A stretch of DNA of 64,000 nucleotides from Bosea sp. 124 (GTDB lineage: Bacteria; Pseudomonadota; Alphaproteobacteria; Rhizobiales; Beijerinckiaceae): the NCBI RefSeq assembly GCF_003046175.1, contig NZ_PZZM01000001.1:2373001-2437000 (forward strand), given 5' to 3'. The position numbers were made by a program, and so were the translations under genes. The notes under the pieces were generated by a model, which saw nothing but the letters and a program-made list of their open reading frames with translations, was not told the DNA's origin and did no database searches. The stretch's first letter is position 1, and each line of letters begins with the position of its first letter. Shown here in pieces: positions 25,685-34,114 of this stretch.

Positions 25685-27996
25685 GCGGCGGCGCGTCTGG
25701 ACGCCCGCACGCGCCAGAGATGCTGGCCGATCATCACGGCGGCAAGAGCGAAGCCGACCTCGTCGGTCAGGGGCACCGCCGCGACCAGGAAACCGGCGGC
25801 CACTGCGGCAAGGATGCGCTCCCACATCGCGAGCGGCCGCGTCAGTTGCCCGACGAAGGCTGCGCCCCACAGGATCATCGCCAGCGTCGCTTTTGTGACG
25901 ATATAGATCACGGCAAGCCAGTAGCTCGCGCCTTCCAGGCCAGCTACGGGCTGCAGCATCAAGGTTGGGTCATAGACCGCCATATAGGGGATGACGAAAC
26001 CGGGCAGGGCGATCTTCACCGCCTGCACGCCGATCTTCATGCCAGAGACCTTGGCCATGGGCGCAGCGGCGAAGGCTGCCAATGCGACCGGCGGCGTCAG
26101 GTCGGCCATGATGCCGAAATAGAACACGAACATGTGGCTGACGATCAGCGGCACGTCGAGTTGCAGCAGGATCGGCGCAGCCAGCGACGAGGTGATGATG
26201 TAGTTCGGGATAGTCGGGATGCCCATGCCGAGGATCAGGCTGAAGATCATCGTCAGGATGAGCGCGAGGAACATGCTCTCCTTGCCGATGCCGATCAGCC
26301 AGGAACCGAAGATCGTGCCGATGCCGGTCAGCGTCATGGTGCCGATGACGATGCCGACCAGCGCGCAGGCGAGGCCGACCGGCAACGCCTGGCGGGCGCC
26401 GTCGGCAAGCGATTCGATGCAGGCCGTCAGGACCTCGCGGCCCGAGCGTCCGCGCAGGATGTTCCAGACCACGAGCAGCAGGACGACGCCGAGGACGGTG
26501 GCGACGCTGATCGCCATCGAGGCGGCCGAGACTAGCGCAAAACCGATCCAGAAGACGACGCGGAGCGCGGTGGTCCCGAGCCCGGCCGAGATGGCGAGCG
26601 CGAGAATCAGCGCGACGGTCAGGGCAAGCCCGATCGCGCCGGCGAAAAGCGGGGTGAAGCCCGCGAAGAGCAGATAGACCAGCACCAGCAGCGGCGCGAT
26701 CAGGTACCAGTTCTTGCGCAGTTCGGCGCGCGCGCTCGGCAGCTCGGATTTGGGCAGGCCGGTCAGGCCGAGCTTGCCGGCTTCGAGATGCACCGCCCAG
26801 TAGCAGGCGGCGAAATAGAGGATCGCCGGGATAATCGCCGCCTCGACGATCTTGGAATAGGGCACGTCAATGGTCTCTGCCATGATGAAGGCAACGGCGC
26901 CCATGACAGGGGGCATGATCTGGCCGCCCATCGAGGAGGTCGCCTCGACGCCGCCCGCAAAGGCGCCGGTGAAGCCCGAGCGCTTCATCAGGGGGATGGT
27001 GAACTGGCCCGACGCTACGACGTTGGCGACGCCCGAGCCCGAGACGGTGCCCATCAGCGCCGAGGAAGCGACACAGACTTTGCCGGGCCCGCCCTGCTTG
27101 CCGCCGAACAGTGCCATCGAGATGTCGTTGAAGAAGTCGATGACGCCGGCGCGCTCCATGAAGGCGCCGAACAGGATGAACAGGAAGATGAAGGTCGCGG
27201 AGACCGCCGTCGGCGTCGCGTAGAGTCCCTCCGTGCCGAAGGACATCTGCTCGATCACCTGCTCCAAGCTGTAGCCGCGATGGTCGAACGGGGCCGGCAG
27301 ATAGCGGCCGAACAGGCAGTAGGCCAGGAAGGTGCCGGCGACCAGCGGGAGCGCGATGCCCATGGCGCGCCAGACCAGCAGGAACAGCACGGCCAGCGCG
27401 GTGATGCCGACGACCATGTCGGCATCGGTCAGTTCGCCGGCACGGTTCACCAGCTCGATGTAGTTCCACCAGTGATAAAGCCCGACGGCGAAGCCGACGC
27501 CGCCGATGGCCCACCAGACCAGGCGGCCGATGGGAGAGGTCTCATCGGCATTCGCAAGCAGACCGCAGGCGATCAGCGCGAGGAAGCCGACATGGACGGT
27601 GCGCAGCACCTGGTTCGGCAGCGTGCCCGTATAGAGTGAAACCAGCTCGAAGGCGCCCAGCATGGCGAGAAAGGCGATGGCGGGCTCGATCATGGACCTG
27701 CCCCGGACCGCGCCCAGCACGATCCAGGCGAGCCAGAGCACGAAGGCGATCCGGATCAGGGTAATCGGCGTCAGCCAGGCGACGGATCCGACCAGTCTGA
27801 AATCGAGCGGGATGCCGAAGGCGGTGACGACCTGGAAGGCCGAAAAGCCGACGGCCAGCCAGAACAGCAGCCTGCCCTTCCAGCCCGTGCCGAAGGTGGC
27901 AGGCAGGCCGTGTTCGGGATCATAGGGGACGGGCGTCGAGGCATGCGTGCCGGCGATATCGGGCACCGCGAGCGGTCTTGCTGCATTCTGGCTCAT
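25681..27996 (-). CDS. TRAP transporter fused permease (DctQ-DctM)
   Basis: A 771-residue inner-membrane protein with about 16-18 hydrophobic segments. The N-terminal third is a DctQ-like four-helix unit; the rest is the DctM-type permease with the diagnostic GMGIPTIPNYIITSS loop near ~595-610 and the GTVSGSGVANV segment near ~305-315, which are its sodium/substrate sites. It imports an unknown carboxylate together with the TAXI binding protein encoded just upstream. The fused form is standard for TAXI systems. Confidence 0.93.
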   Translation of the reverse strand: MSQNAARPLAVPDIAGTHASTPVPYDPEHGLPATFGTGWKGRLLFWLAVGFSAFQVVTAFGIPLDFRLVGSVAWLTPITLIRIAFVLWLAWIVLGAVRGRSMIEPAIAFLAMLGAFELVSLYTGTLPNQVLRTVHVGFLALIACGLLANADETSPIGRLVWWAIGGVGFAVGLYHWWNYIELVNRAGELTDADMVVGITALAVLFLLVWRAMGIALPLVAGTFLAYCLFGRYLPAPFDHRGYSLEQVIEQMSFGTEGLYATPTAVSATFIFLFILFGAFMERAGVIDFFNDISMALFGGKQGGPGKVCVASSALMGTVSGSGVANVVASGQFTIPLMKRSGFTGAFAGGVEATSSMGGQIMPPVMGAVAFIMAETIDVPYSKIVEAAIIPAILYFAACYWAVHLEAGKLGLTGLPKSELPSARAELRKNWYLIAPLLVLVYLLFAGFTPLFAGAIGLALTVALILALAISAGLGTTALRVVFWIGFALVSAASMAISVATVLGVVLLLVVWNILRGRSGREVLTACIESLADGARQALPVGLACALVGIVIGTMTLTGIGTIFGSWLIGIGKESMFLALILTMIFSLILGMGIPTIPNYIITSSLAAPILLQLDVPLIVSHMFVFYFGIMADLTPPVALAAFAAAPMAKVSGMKIGVQAVKIALPGFVIPYMAVYDPTLMLQPVAGLEGASYWLAVIYIVTKATLAMILWGAAFVGQLTRPLAMWERILAAVAAGFLVAAVPLTDEVGFALAAVMIGQHLWRVRASRRAAA

Positions 27997-28052
27997 CGCG
28001 GCGTCCCCGTCTCTTAACCCTTGGCGGGCGGTGCTTCTTCTGGCCTGCCATC

Positions 28053-28087
28053 ACAGAAAAGGCGAGGCCGGGTCAACCGGCCTCGCC
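28053..28087 (-). terminator. Intrinsic terminator between TAXI binding protein and permease
   Basis: On the minus strand an 11-bp perfect stem (GGCGAGGCCGG / CCGGCCTCGCC, loop of five) is followed by TTTTCTGTG. It lies 24 bases after the TAXI stop and about 60 before the permease start, so transcription past the binding protein gene should be partly stopped. Confidence 0.8.
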
Positions 28088-28111
28088 TGTGTCGCGTGGC
28101 TGAAGGATGGC

Positions 28112-29080
28112 TCAGGAGCCGACCTTCAGTCCCTTTTCCTTGAAGTAGCGGGCCGCGCCGGGATGGAGCGGCAGCGGCATGCCATCGAGCGCGTTCTCAA
28201 GCTTGATCGAGCGAGCTGCGGCATGGGCGGCACCGAGATCGCCAAGGTTCTCGTAGATCGCCTTGGTCATCTGGTAGACGGTCTCCTCCTTCATGCCCTC
28301 ATGGGTCACGAGGTAGTTGACCACGGCGGCTGCCGGCACGGCTGCGGTCTGGCCGGTGTAGGTATTGGCCGGGATCGAGACCTTGATGAAGGGCGGGCCC
28401 GCCTTGTCGACGGCCGCGGCCGGCACCTCGACGACGGTGATCTCGACCGAGGTCGCGAGATCGCGCAGGGAGGCCACGCCAAGGCCAGCCGATTGCAGCG
28501 TGGCGTCGAGCTGGCGGTTCTTCATCAACTCGACGGATTCCGCGAAGGGCAGATACTCGATCTTGCCGAGATCCTTGTAGGACAGGCCGGCTGCGGCGAG
28601 GATCGCGCGGGCGTTCAGCTCGGTGCCGGATTTCGGCGCGCCGACCGAAAGACGCTTGCCCTTGAGATCGGCCAGCGTCTTGATGCCGCTGTCCTTCGAA
28701 GCGACGATCTGGATGTAGTTCGGGTAGATCGCGGTGATACCGCGCAGCTTCTTCAGCGGGCTCTTGAAGCCGGCTTCCTCGTCACCCTTCCAGGCGGCGT
28801 CGAGCGAGTCGCCCAGCGTGAAGGCGACCTCACCCTTGCCCTGTTGCAGGAGCTGCAGGTTCTCGACGGAGGCCTTGGTGGCCTGGACGGTCGGCCGGGT
28901 GCCGGGAATCTTCTCGCCATAGATCTTGGAGAGCGCCACGCCGAGCGGATAATACACGCCCGAGGTGCCGCCGGTCAGCACGTTGATGAAATCCTGCGCG
29001 CGGGCCGAGGCCGGTGCGAGTGCAATCAGGGCAGCGGTGGCGAACCCGGCGAAACGCCGGCTGGACAAATACGCGTGCAT
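28112..29080 (-). CDS. TAXI-family TRAP solute-binding protein
   Basis: A 322-residue periplasmic receptor. The signal peptide is RRFAGFATAALIALAPASARA (cut about residue 28). The mature start QDFINVLTGGTSGVYYPLGVALSKI is the TAXI signature; further on come SVENLQLLQQGKGEVAFTLGDS and LKGKRLSVGAPKSGTELNARAIL. It feeds the fused permease encoded downstream. Transcribed first, it would be made in excess over the permease because of the terminator that follows. Confidence 0.93.
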   Translation of the reverse strand: MHAYLSSRRFAGFATAALIALAPASARAQDFINVLTGGTSGVYYPLGVALSKIYGEKIPGTRPTVQATKASVENLQLLQQGKGEVAFTLGDSLDAAWKGDEEAGFKSPLKKLRGITAIYPNYIQIVASKDSGIKTLADLKGKRLSVGAPKSGTELNARAILAAAGLSYKDLGKIEYLPFAESVELMKNRQLDATLQSAGLGVASLRDLATSVEITVVEVPAAAVDKAGPPFIKVSIPANTYTGQTAAVPAAAVVNYLVTHEGMKEETVYQMTKAIYENLGDLGAAHAAARSIKLENALDGMPLPLHPGAARYFKEKGLKVGS

Positions 29081-29334
29081 GCAACCTCCCAGTGAAAAAG
29101 CGCCAGCATGGCGTGCTGGTCTACCGCTCTTTGTAGATCAGGCCGGAGCGAAATTGAAAGGCGCTGGCCTCCGACATTAGGCGGAGCGGTTCCCGATGCG
29201 TGACGCTTTCGCCATGATTGCGGTCCATCGAGACCCGACGCCTCCCCGGTTGCCCTTGCCGCCGGGACAGGCTAGCCCGGATTCCACCCTGACGGCCGAC
29301 CGTCCTTTTTCCAGCCGAACGAGCCCCGCCCGCC

Positions 29335-30954
29335 ATGCACCCCAGCGCCAGATCGCCCCGCCCCGACCGCCGCATGCTGCTGGCCGGTGCCAGCGCGACA
29401 GCGGCGCTGGCCGCGCTCGGTTTCTCGCCAGACGCGCTGGCGCAGCAGGGTCTGAAACTGGGCGAGGCGGAGACCTTCGGCTTCGAGGCGCTGAAGATGC
29501 GGGCGCGCGATCTGGCGGCGCAGCCCTATCAGGTGCCGCAGAGTCCGCGCCCCGACGTGCTGGAGCGGATCGACTACGATGCCCATGGCAAGATCCGGTT
29601 CAGGCCGGAGATGGCGCTGTGGGCCGACGGCCCGTCGCCCTGGCCGGTGACGTTCTTCCATCTCGGTCGCTACTTCCAGAAGCCGGTGCGCATGCATGTG
29701 CTGGACGACGGGAAGGCGCGCGAGATCGTCTACGACGAGAGCTATTTCGAGATGCCGGCGGATTCGCCGGCACGCGAGCTGCCGCGCGGCGCGGGCTTCG
29801 CCGGCTTCCGTTTCCAGGAGAGCCGCACGGGACATCCCGGCCGTAAGGGCGAGGCGCTCGACTGGAAGAAGAACGACTGGGTCGCCTTCCTCGGCGCTTC
29901 CTATTTCCGTGCCATCGGCGAACTCTACCAGTACGGGCTCTCGGCGCGCGGGCTCGCCGTCGATCCGGCCGTCGGGGGCCGGGCGGAAGAGTTCCCCGAC
30001 TTCACCCATATCTGGCTCGAGACACCGCAACCCGGCGCCGAATTCGTCGTCGTCTATGCGCTGCTGTCGGGGCCGAGCGTCGCCGGCGCCTATCGCTTCC
30101 GCATGCATCGCGGCAAGGGCGTGGTGATGGAGATCGAGACGGCGCTGTTCCTGCGCAAGGATGCCGAACGGCTTGGCATCGCGCCCTTGACCTCGATGTA
30201 CTGGTATTCCGAGACGGCCAAGGCGACGGCGGTCGACTGGCGGCCCGAGGTGCATGATTCCGACGGACTCGCGCTCTGGACCGGCACGGGCGAGCGCGCC
30301 TTCCGGCCGCTCAACAATCCCTCCCGCACCACCGCCTCCTCCTTTATGGACGAGAGCCCGCGCGGTTTCGGGCTGATGCAGCGCGACCGCGAGGTCGGGC
30401 ATTATCTCGACGGCGTGTTCTACGAGCGCCGGCCGAGCCTCTGGGTCGAGACGCAAGGGGACTGGGGCAAGGGGGCGGTCCAGCTCATCGAGATCCCGAC
30501 CGATGACGAGATCCACGACAACATCGTCGCGATGTGGGTTCCGGCTGGCCCGGCCCGCGCCGGCGCCTCCTTCGCCTTCCGCTACCGGCTGCACTGGCTC
30601 GCCGACGAGCCCTTCCCGACGGTGCTCGGCCGCGTCGTCGCGACACGTCTCGGCAATGGCGGGCAGCCCGGCACGACGCGCCCCAAGGGCGTGCGCAAGT
30701 TCATGATCGAGTTCAGGGGGCCGGCGCTGGAGACGATCCCCTTCGGCGTGAAGCCCGAGGTCGTGCTCTCGGCCTCGCGCGGCTCATTCTCCTACATCTT
30801 CGCGGAAGCGGTGCCCAACGACGTGCCCGGCCATTGGCGGGCGCAGTTCGACCTCACGGTGGACGGCGGCGACCCGGTCGAGATGCGCTGCTTCCTGAAG
30901 GCCGGGGAGACGGTGCTGACCGAGACCTGGCTGTATCAGTACCTGCCGTTCTGA
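29335..30954 (+). CDS. opgD: Periplasmic glucans biosynthesis protein (MdoG/OpgD family)
   Basis: A 539-residue periplasmic protein required for branched osmoregulated glucans. An N-terminal D-R-R-M-L-L-A-G signal (residues 11-18) is of twin-arginine type, as in OpgD, while OpgG uses the Sec route. The body shows the MdoG pattern YDAHGKIRFRPEMALWADGPSPWPVTFFHLG, FPDFTHIWLETP, FVVVYALLSGPSVAGAYRF and DGVFYERRPSLWVE. The C-terminal Ig-like part ends LYQYLPF. No opgH is adjacent; the gap before it is 254 bases, with no gene seen. Confidence 0.9.
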   Translation: MHPSARSPRPDRRMLLAGASATAALAALGFSPDALAQQGLKLGEAETFGFEALKMRARDLAAQPYQVPQSPRPDVLERIDYDAHGKIRFRPEMALWADGPSPWPVTFFHLGRYFQKPVRMHVLDDGKAREIVYDESYFEMPADSPARELPRGAGFAGFRFQESRTGHPGRKGEALDWKKNDWVAFLGASYFRAIGELYQYGLSARGLAVDPAVGGRAEEFPDFTHIWLETPQPGAEFVVVYALLSGPSVAGAYRFRMHRGKGVVMEIETALFLRKDAERLGIAPLTSMYWYSETAKATAVDWRPEVHDSDGLALWTGTGERAFRPLNNPSRTTASSFMDESPRGFGLMQRDREVGHYLDGVFYERRPSLWVETQGDWGKGAVQLIEIPTDDEIHDNIVAMWVPAGPARAGASFAFRYRLHWLADEPFPTVLGRVVATRLGNGGQPGTTRPKGVRKFMIEFRGPALETIPFGVKPEVVLSASRGSFSYIFAEAVPNDVPGHWRAQFDLTVDGGDPVEMRCFLKAGETVLTETWLYQYLPF

Positions 30955-30985
30955 GGCGACTATCACGCTGGGCCTTCGTCGTCGT

Positions 30986-31072
30986 GGTCGGGCTTGTCCC
31001 GACCATCCACGTCTTCGCGGGTCGAGCCCTGTGACGAAGACGTGGATGCTCGCCACAAGGGCGAGCATGACG
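30986..31072. repeat. Intergenic dyad repeat, family B, copy 2
   Basis: Same arms as the copy at 17576: GTCGGGCTTGTCCCG, CCATCCACGTCTTCG opposite CGAAGACGTGGATG, then GCTCGCC-ACAA-GGGCGAGC and ATGACGG. It lies between opgD and the zinc locus. Confidence 0.75.
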
Positions 31073-31113
31073 GTGAGCTGTGGCACCCTGCAAAGACTCC
31101 ACTTGCTCCAGCT

Positions 31114-31136
31114 TGTTCGTAACATTATATCATCGC
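31114..31136. promoter_or_regulatory. Zur-like box and promoter of the zinc locus
   Basis: The AT-rich stretch GTAACATTATATCATC (revcomp GATGATATAATGTTAC) matches the second box at 33104 in 14 of 18 positions and fits the alphaproteobacterial Zur dyad TGTTATA-N-TATAACA reasonably. A -35 TTGCTC (31103) and -10 TTATAT (31125-31130) with a 16-base spacer overlap it. Transcription would start near 31137, two bases before the small gene's ATG, so that message may be leaderless. Confidence 0.6.
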
Positions 31137-31138
31137 GC

Positions 31139-31288
31139 ATGGCTCACGCGCACGCCCACCACGCTTCCCATGCCGTCCCGGAGAACCCTGGCTGGTCGCT
31201 TCTGCGCCTGTCGGCGCTGGGGCGGATCGGTCTTGCCGCGGGGGTCGTCGTGCTGCTGTGGCTCGCGACCTTCGCCGTGATCCTGTGA
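31139..31288 (+). CDS. 49-residue His-rich single-pass membrane peptide of the zinc locus
   Basis: The peptide begins MAHAHAHHASHAVPE: five of its first eleven residues are His. The rest is one membrane helix (LGRIGLAAGVVVLLWLATFAVIL) with no cytoplasmic tail. It is the first gene behind the Zur-like box, immediately before the zinc importer ATPase (14 bases). No Shine-Dalgarno is visible, consistent with a leaderless start. A metal-binding or permease-associated role is inferred only from context. Confidence 0.55.
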   Translation: MAHAHAHHASHAVPENPGWSLLRLSALGRIGLAAGVVVLLWLATFAVIL

Positions 31289-31302
31289 AAAGGCCGGATC
31301 CT

Positions 31303-32058
31303 GTGAAAATAGCCGCCAACCCCGTGTCCGCCATCCGCCTCACCGATCTGACGCTGGGCTATGACCGCCATCCGGCGGTGCATCATCTTTCGGGCGAGAT
31401 CGCCTCAGGCAGCCTGACGGCGATCGTCGGCCCCAACGGCGCCGGCAAGTCGACCCTGCTCAAGGGCATCGCCGGCGCCTTGTCGCCGCTTGGCGGGGAT
31501 GTTTCCGTCGCCGGTGGGCGGCGCCTGGCCTATCTGCCGCAATCGGCCGAACTCGACCGCTCCTTCCCGATCCATGTCTATGACCTCGTCGCGATGGGGC
31601 TGTGGAACAGCGCCGGCATCTTCGGGCGGATCGGGCGCGGCTTTGCGGCCAAGGTCGAGTCGGCGATCGCCGCGGTCGGTCTCGCCGGTTTCGAGCGCCG
31701 TCCGATCGGGGCGCTCTCCGGCGGGCAGATGCAGCGCGCGCTGTTTGCGCGCCTTCTGCTGCAGGATGCCGACATCATCCTGCTCGACGAGCCCTTCACC
31801 GCGATCGATGCGCGCACCACGGCCGACCTTCTGGCGCTGGTGCAGCGCTGGCATGGCGAGAGCCGCACCGTCGTCGCCGTGCTGCACGACATTGAGACGG
31901 TGCGCCGGGCCTTCCCGCGCACGCTGCTGCTGGCGCGCGAGACGGTGGCCTGGGGCGAGACGGCCGAGGTTTTGACGCCCGCCAATCTTTTGAAGGCGCG
32001 CCGCATGGTCGAGGCCTTCGACAGCCATGCCGCGCCCTGCGAGCGCGACGCGGCGTGA
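31303..32058 (+). CDS. znuC: Zinc ABC importer, ATP-binding protein (ZnuC/AztA type)
   Basis: A 251-residue ABC ATPase. Walker A GPNGAGKST at 43-51, Q-loop YLPQSAELDR, signature LSGGQMQR at 138-145, Walker B IILLDEP at ~158-164 and the H-loop VLHDIE near 190. The Zur-like box, the neighbouring permease and a binding protein with a His loop point to zinc, although manganese or iron importers of this class look similar. The GTG start at 31303 follows AAAAGG; GTG 31324 is the alternative. Confidence 0.88.
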   Translation: MKIAANPVSAIRLTDLTLGYDRHPAVHHLSGEIASGSLTAIVGPNGAGKSTLLKGIAGALSPLGGDVSVAGGRRLAYLPQSAELDRSFPIHVYDLVAMGLWNSAGIFGRIGRGFAAKVESAIAAVGLAGFERRPIGALSGGQMQRALFARLLLQDADIILLDEPFTAIDARTTADLLALVQRWHGESRTVVAVLHDIETVRRAFPRTLLLARETVAWGETAEVLTPANLLKARRMVEAFDSHAAPCERDAA

Positions 32059-32092
32059 TGCCTTCCGCCGATTTGAGACGATAAAGACGTCG

Positions 32093-32200
32093 CCATTCCG
32101 GGTGCAGCGCAGCGGAGACCCGGAATCCAGGGTGGGGCACCGACGGCTCCCGATGATGGCTTCCGGATCGGCGCCGCTTCGCGGCTTGTCTGGAATGACG
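32093..32200. repeat. Intergenic dyad repeat, family A, copy 2
   Basis: Begins CATTCCGGGTGCAGCGCAGC and ends TCTGGAATGACGG, with inner CCCGGAATCCAGG and GGCTTCCGGATC. It is inserted between the importer ATPase gene and its permease gene, where a hairpin in the message could process or reduce expression of the downstream part. Confidence 0.7.
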
Positions 32201-32222
32201 GCGTCGAGAATTGGGCCCGCCG

Positions 32223-33104
32223 ATGACGCCTCTCTACGACCTCCTGATCGGCCCCTTCGCCGAGTTCGATTTCATGCGCCGCGCGCTGGTCGGCATCGTC
32301 GCGCTGTCGGTGTCGGGCGCGCCGATCGGTGTCTTCCTGATGCTCAGGCGGATGAGCCTGACCGGCGATGCGATGGCGCATGCGATCCTGCCCGGCGCCG
32401 CGATCGGCTATCTCGTCGCCGGCTTCTCGCTGCCGGCGATGACGCTGGGCGGGCTTGCTGCCGGCTTCGCGGTGGCGCTGGCGGCGGGCGCGGTGGCGCG
32501 GGTGACGGTGATCAAGGAGGATGCCTCGCTGGCTGCCTTCTATCTGATCTCGCTGGCGCTCGGCGTCACCATCGTCTCGCTGCGCGGCTCGGCGGTCGAT
32601 CTCTTCCATGTCCTCTTCGGCAATGTGCTGGCGCTTGACGATGATGTGCTGATCCTGCTCTCCGGCGTGGCGAGCCTGTCGCTGCTGACGCTGGCCGCGC
32701 TCTACCGCCCGCTGGTGATGGAATGCGTCGATCCCGGCTTCCTGCGCTCGGTCAGCCGCTCGGGCGGGGTGGTTCATCTGACTTTTCTCGGCCTCGTCGT
32801 GCTCAACCTCGTCGCGGGCTTCCATGCGCTCGGCACCTTGCTCGCGGTCGGGCTGATGATGCTGCCGGCCGCTGCCGCGCGCTTCTGGACCGCCGACATC
32901 ACCCGCCTGATCCTGCTCGCGAGCGGCTTCGGCATGGTCGCAGGCTATGCCGGGCTGGTCGTCTCCTATTCGGCCGGGGCCAATCTGCCGGCCGGGCCGG
33001 CGATCATCCTGGCGGCGGGGGCGCTCTATCTCGGGTCGCTCCTGATCGGTTCGCAGGGCGGGCTTGCACGGCGCCTCTTGCCTCGGGGCCATCTTCAGAG
33101 ATAG
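32223..33104 (+). CDS. znuB: Zinc ABC importer, permease (ZnuB type)
   Basis: A 293-residue inner-membrane permease with about eight to nine helices. Family-3 metal permease features are FMRRALVGIVALSVSGAPIGVFLMLRRMSLTGDAMAHAILPGAAIGYLVAGFS (broken here: M-x-L-x-GDAMAHAILPG) and NLVAGFHALGTLLAVGLMMLPAAAARF. The G-D-A-M-A-H block is the metal-importer signature. ATG 32223 (MTPLYDLL) is chosen over a TTG four codons upstream. Confidence 0.9.
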   Translation: MTPLYDLLIGPFAEFDFMRRALVGIVALSVSGAPIGVFLMLRRMSLTGDAMAHAILPGAAIGYLVAGFSLPAMTLGGLAAGFAVALAAGAVARVTVIKEDASLAAFYLISLALGVTIVSLRGSAVDLFHVLFGNVLALDDDVLILLSGVASLSLLTLAALYRPLVMECVDPGFLRSVSRSGGVVHLTFLGLVVLNLVAGFHALGTLLAVGLMMLPAAAARFWTADITRLILLASGFGMVAGYAGLVVSYSAGANLPAGPAIILAAGALYLGSLLIGSQGGLARRLLPRGHLQR

Positions 33105-33126
33105 TGATGTTATAGTGTTTCATTAT
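33104..33126. promoter_or_regulatory. Second Zur-like box, upstream of the binding-protein gene
   Basis: GTGATGTTATAGTGTTTCAT overlaps the znuB stop and fits the Zur pattern ATGTTATA-N-TA-T-AACAT at about 15 of 22 positions. A -10-like TATAGT lies inside it. It probably gives the binding protein gene its own zinc-controlled promoter. Confidence 0.6.
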
Positions 33127-33140
33127 TGCTGGAGATGACC

Positions 33141-34070
33141 ATGCCTAACCGCCGCGCTTTTGTTAGGGCCGTTGCCGCCGGACTCTTGCTCACGGCCATG
33201 CCGCTGGCCGCTCGTGCGCAGGACAAACTGCCCGTCGTCGCGAGCTTCTCGATCCTCGGCGATTTCGTGCGGGAGGTCGGCGGCGATCGCGTCAGCGTCA
33301 CGACGCTGGTCGGTGCCAATGGCGACGCGCATGTCTATTCGCCGACGCCGGCCGATGCGAAGGCGATGGCGGCGGCGAAGCTGATCGTCGTCAACGGCCT
33401 GAAATTCGAGGGCTGGATGACCCGCCTGATCAAGTCGTCGGGCGCCAGGGCGTCCATCGCGACGGCAACGGCCGGGATTTCCCCGCTGAAGGGCGACGAC
33501 GATCATGGCAAGGCCGGGCACGGGCATGACCATGACGTCGATCCCCATGCCTGGCAGAGCGTCTCCAACGCCAAGGTCTATGTCGGCAATATCCGCGATG
33601 CGCTGGTGAAGGCCGATCCGGCTGGCAAGGACAGCTACGAGGCCCATGCGGCGCGCTATCTCGCGCAGCTTGACGCTGTGGATGGCGAGATCAGGGCCGC
33701 GATCGCGCACATCCCGGCCGACCGGCGCAAGGCGATCACTTCGCACGACGCCTTCGGCTATTTCGTCAAGGCTTATGGCATCGCCTTCATTGCGCCGCAG
33801 GGCGTGTCGACCGAGGCTGAGGCCTCGGCGAAGGATGTCGCGCGCATCATCAGGCAGGTGAAGGCCGAGAAGGTGCCGGCGGTCTTCCTCGAGAACGTCA
33901 CCAATCCGAGGCTGGTCGAGCAGATCGCCCGCGAGAGCGGCGCCAAGGTCGGCGGGCGGATTTATTCCGACGCGCTTTCCGACGCGGCGGGGCCGGCCGG
34001 GACTTACATCCAGATGATGAAACACAATATAAGCGAGATCGAAAAGGCGCTCGCCGCCGGCCCGGCCTGA
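33141..34070 (+). CDS. znuA: Zinc ABC importer, periplasmic binding protein (ZnuA/AztC type)
   Basis: A 309-residue cluster A-I metal-binding protein. Signal peptide MPNRRAFVRAVAAGLLLTAM (cut after ARA). Metal ligands include His64 (DAHVYSPTP), His136 (DPHAWQ), a His in SHDAFGYF and a C-terminal Asp/Glu. Between strands lies a short His/Asp loop (~119-136: DDDHGKAGHGHDHDVD) typical of zinc rather than manganese proteins. ATG 33141 follows GGAG six bases upstream. It has its own Zur-like promoter. Confidence 0.9.
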   Translation: MPNRRAFVRAVAAGLLLTAMPLAARAQDKLPVVASFSILGDFVREVGGDRVSVTTLVGANGDAHVYSPTPADAKAMAAAKLIVVNGLKFEGWMTRLIKSSGARASIATATAGISPLKGDDDHGKAGHGHDHDVDPHAWQSVSNAKVYVGNIRDALVKADPAGKDSYEAHAARYLAQLDAVDGEIRAAIAHIPADRRKAITSHDAFGYFVKAYGIAFIAPQGVSTEAEASAKDVARIIRQVKAEKVPAVFLENVTNPRLVEQIARESGAKVGGRIYSDALSDAAGPAGTYIQMMKHNISEIEKALAAGPA

Positions 34071-34114
34071 CGGTCGTAGCCCCGGCCGCCCCCGCCACGC
34101 ATCAGGTCGAACCC

